A stretch of DNA of 20,021 nucleotides from a virus. Below, piece after piece: positions 19,937 through 20,021 of this stretch. Where the stretch lies: IMG/VR virus record IMGVR_UViG_3300037882_000729, positions 1 through 20,021 of that record; one strand, written 5' to 3'. A program made the translations under genes and the position numbers. How positions within the stretch are numbered: position 1 is the stretch's first letter; every line of letters starts with the position of its first letter. The notes below the pieces were generated by a model, which saw only the letters and a program-made list of their open reading frames with translations, did not search any database and was not told where the DNA came from.

Positions 19937-20021
19937 TGTTGTTCGCTATCCCCGCCGCCGCCATCAATGCCGCCACCAGAACCGCCCGTGCCAGTTCCGC
20001 CCGTGCCGCCACCGCCGCCTG
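19933..20021 (-). CDS. Glycine-rich C-terminus of an upstream virion gene (partial)
   Basis: On the minus strand an open frame enters from the right edge and ends at TGA 19935-19933, which overlaps the ATG of the nozzle gene (ATGA). The visible 28 codons are very Gly-rich with some Thr and Ser (GGGGGTGGTGTGGSGGGIDG), ending GGGDSEQQ. In T7-like order this would be the adaptor (gp11-type) or another head-tail joining protein, but the visible part shows no fold. A second frame is also open here and would read Ala-rich; I prefer this one because it gives the ATGA junction seen elsewhere in the operon. Confidence 0.6.
   Translation of the reverse strand, partial: GGGGGTGGTGTGGSGGGIDGGGGDSEQQ

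Overview
The window looks like part of a tailed-phage genome, or a prophage, of a Gram-negative host. The lysis module carries an overlapping inner- and outer-membrane spanin pair, which only makes sense with an outer membrane. The virion genes follow the order of the late region of short-tailed (T7-like) phages: nozzle, gp13-like GNAT-fold protein, internal core/ejection proteins, a very large ejection protein in the gp16 position, fibres, then lysis. Base composition is roughly balanced. I cannot name the phage or host from sequence alone, and I see no tRNA, rRNA, CRISPR array, IS element, integrase or attachment site.

Minus strand, in order of transcription from the right edge. 20021-18137: the glycine-rich C-terminus of an upstream gene, then a 599-residue P22 gp10/T7 gp12-type tail nozzle protein that seems to carry an extra carbohydrate-binding-like module. 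18140-15596: a DUF2833/T7 gp13-like protein and three probable internal virion proteins. 15592-6887: one 2901-residue polyvalent protein, 43% of the window. Its parts include a HELGH metallopeptidase-like region, a conserved module with an HDYFGHA signature, an ADP-ribosyltransferase-like region, a large LPD-type module and a C-terminal LPD38-like region. 6652-2653: five fibre or appendage genes, one ending in an SGNH hydrolase. 2633-988: lysis genes, namely an M15 peptidase endolysin, three small membrane proteins (holin/antiholin candidates), and Rz/Rz1.

Most neighbouring minus-strand genes overlap by 1-4 bases (ATGA, TGATG, TAATG) or lie within a few bases of each other, so translation is probably coupled along the operon. 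The only sizeable gap is 6653-6886. It holds a good candidate promoter for the fibre genes and, on the opposite strand, a 59-codon ORF for a hydrophobic protein.

Plus strand, left edge (1-1055): a separate rightward cluster of five small ORFs of unknown function that converges on the lysis operon and overlaps the Rz1 gene tail to tail. One is almost entirely a GGC-TCT/GAT/TAT hexanucleotide repeat encoding Gly-Ser/Asp/Tyr dipeptides. These look like accessory or early genes.

Product names rest on recognised motifs and gene order; no database search was possible. Most confident are the endolysin, spanins, SGNH-bearing fibre, nozzle protein and giant polyvalent protein. The individual fibre and ejection roles are positional inferences.
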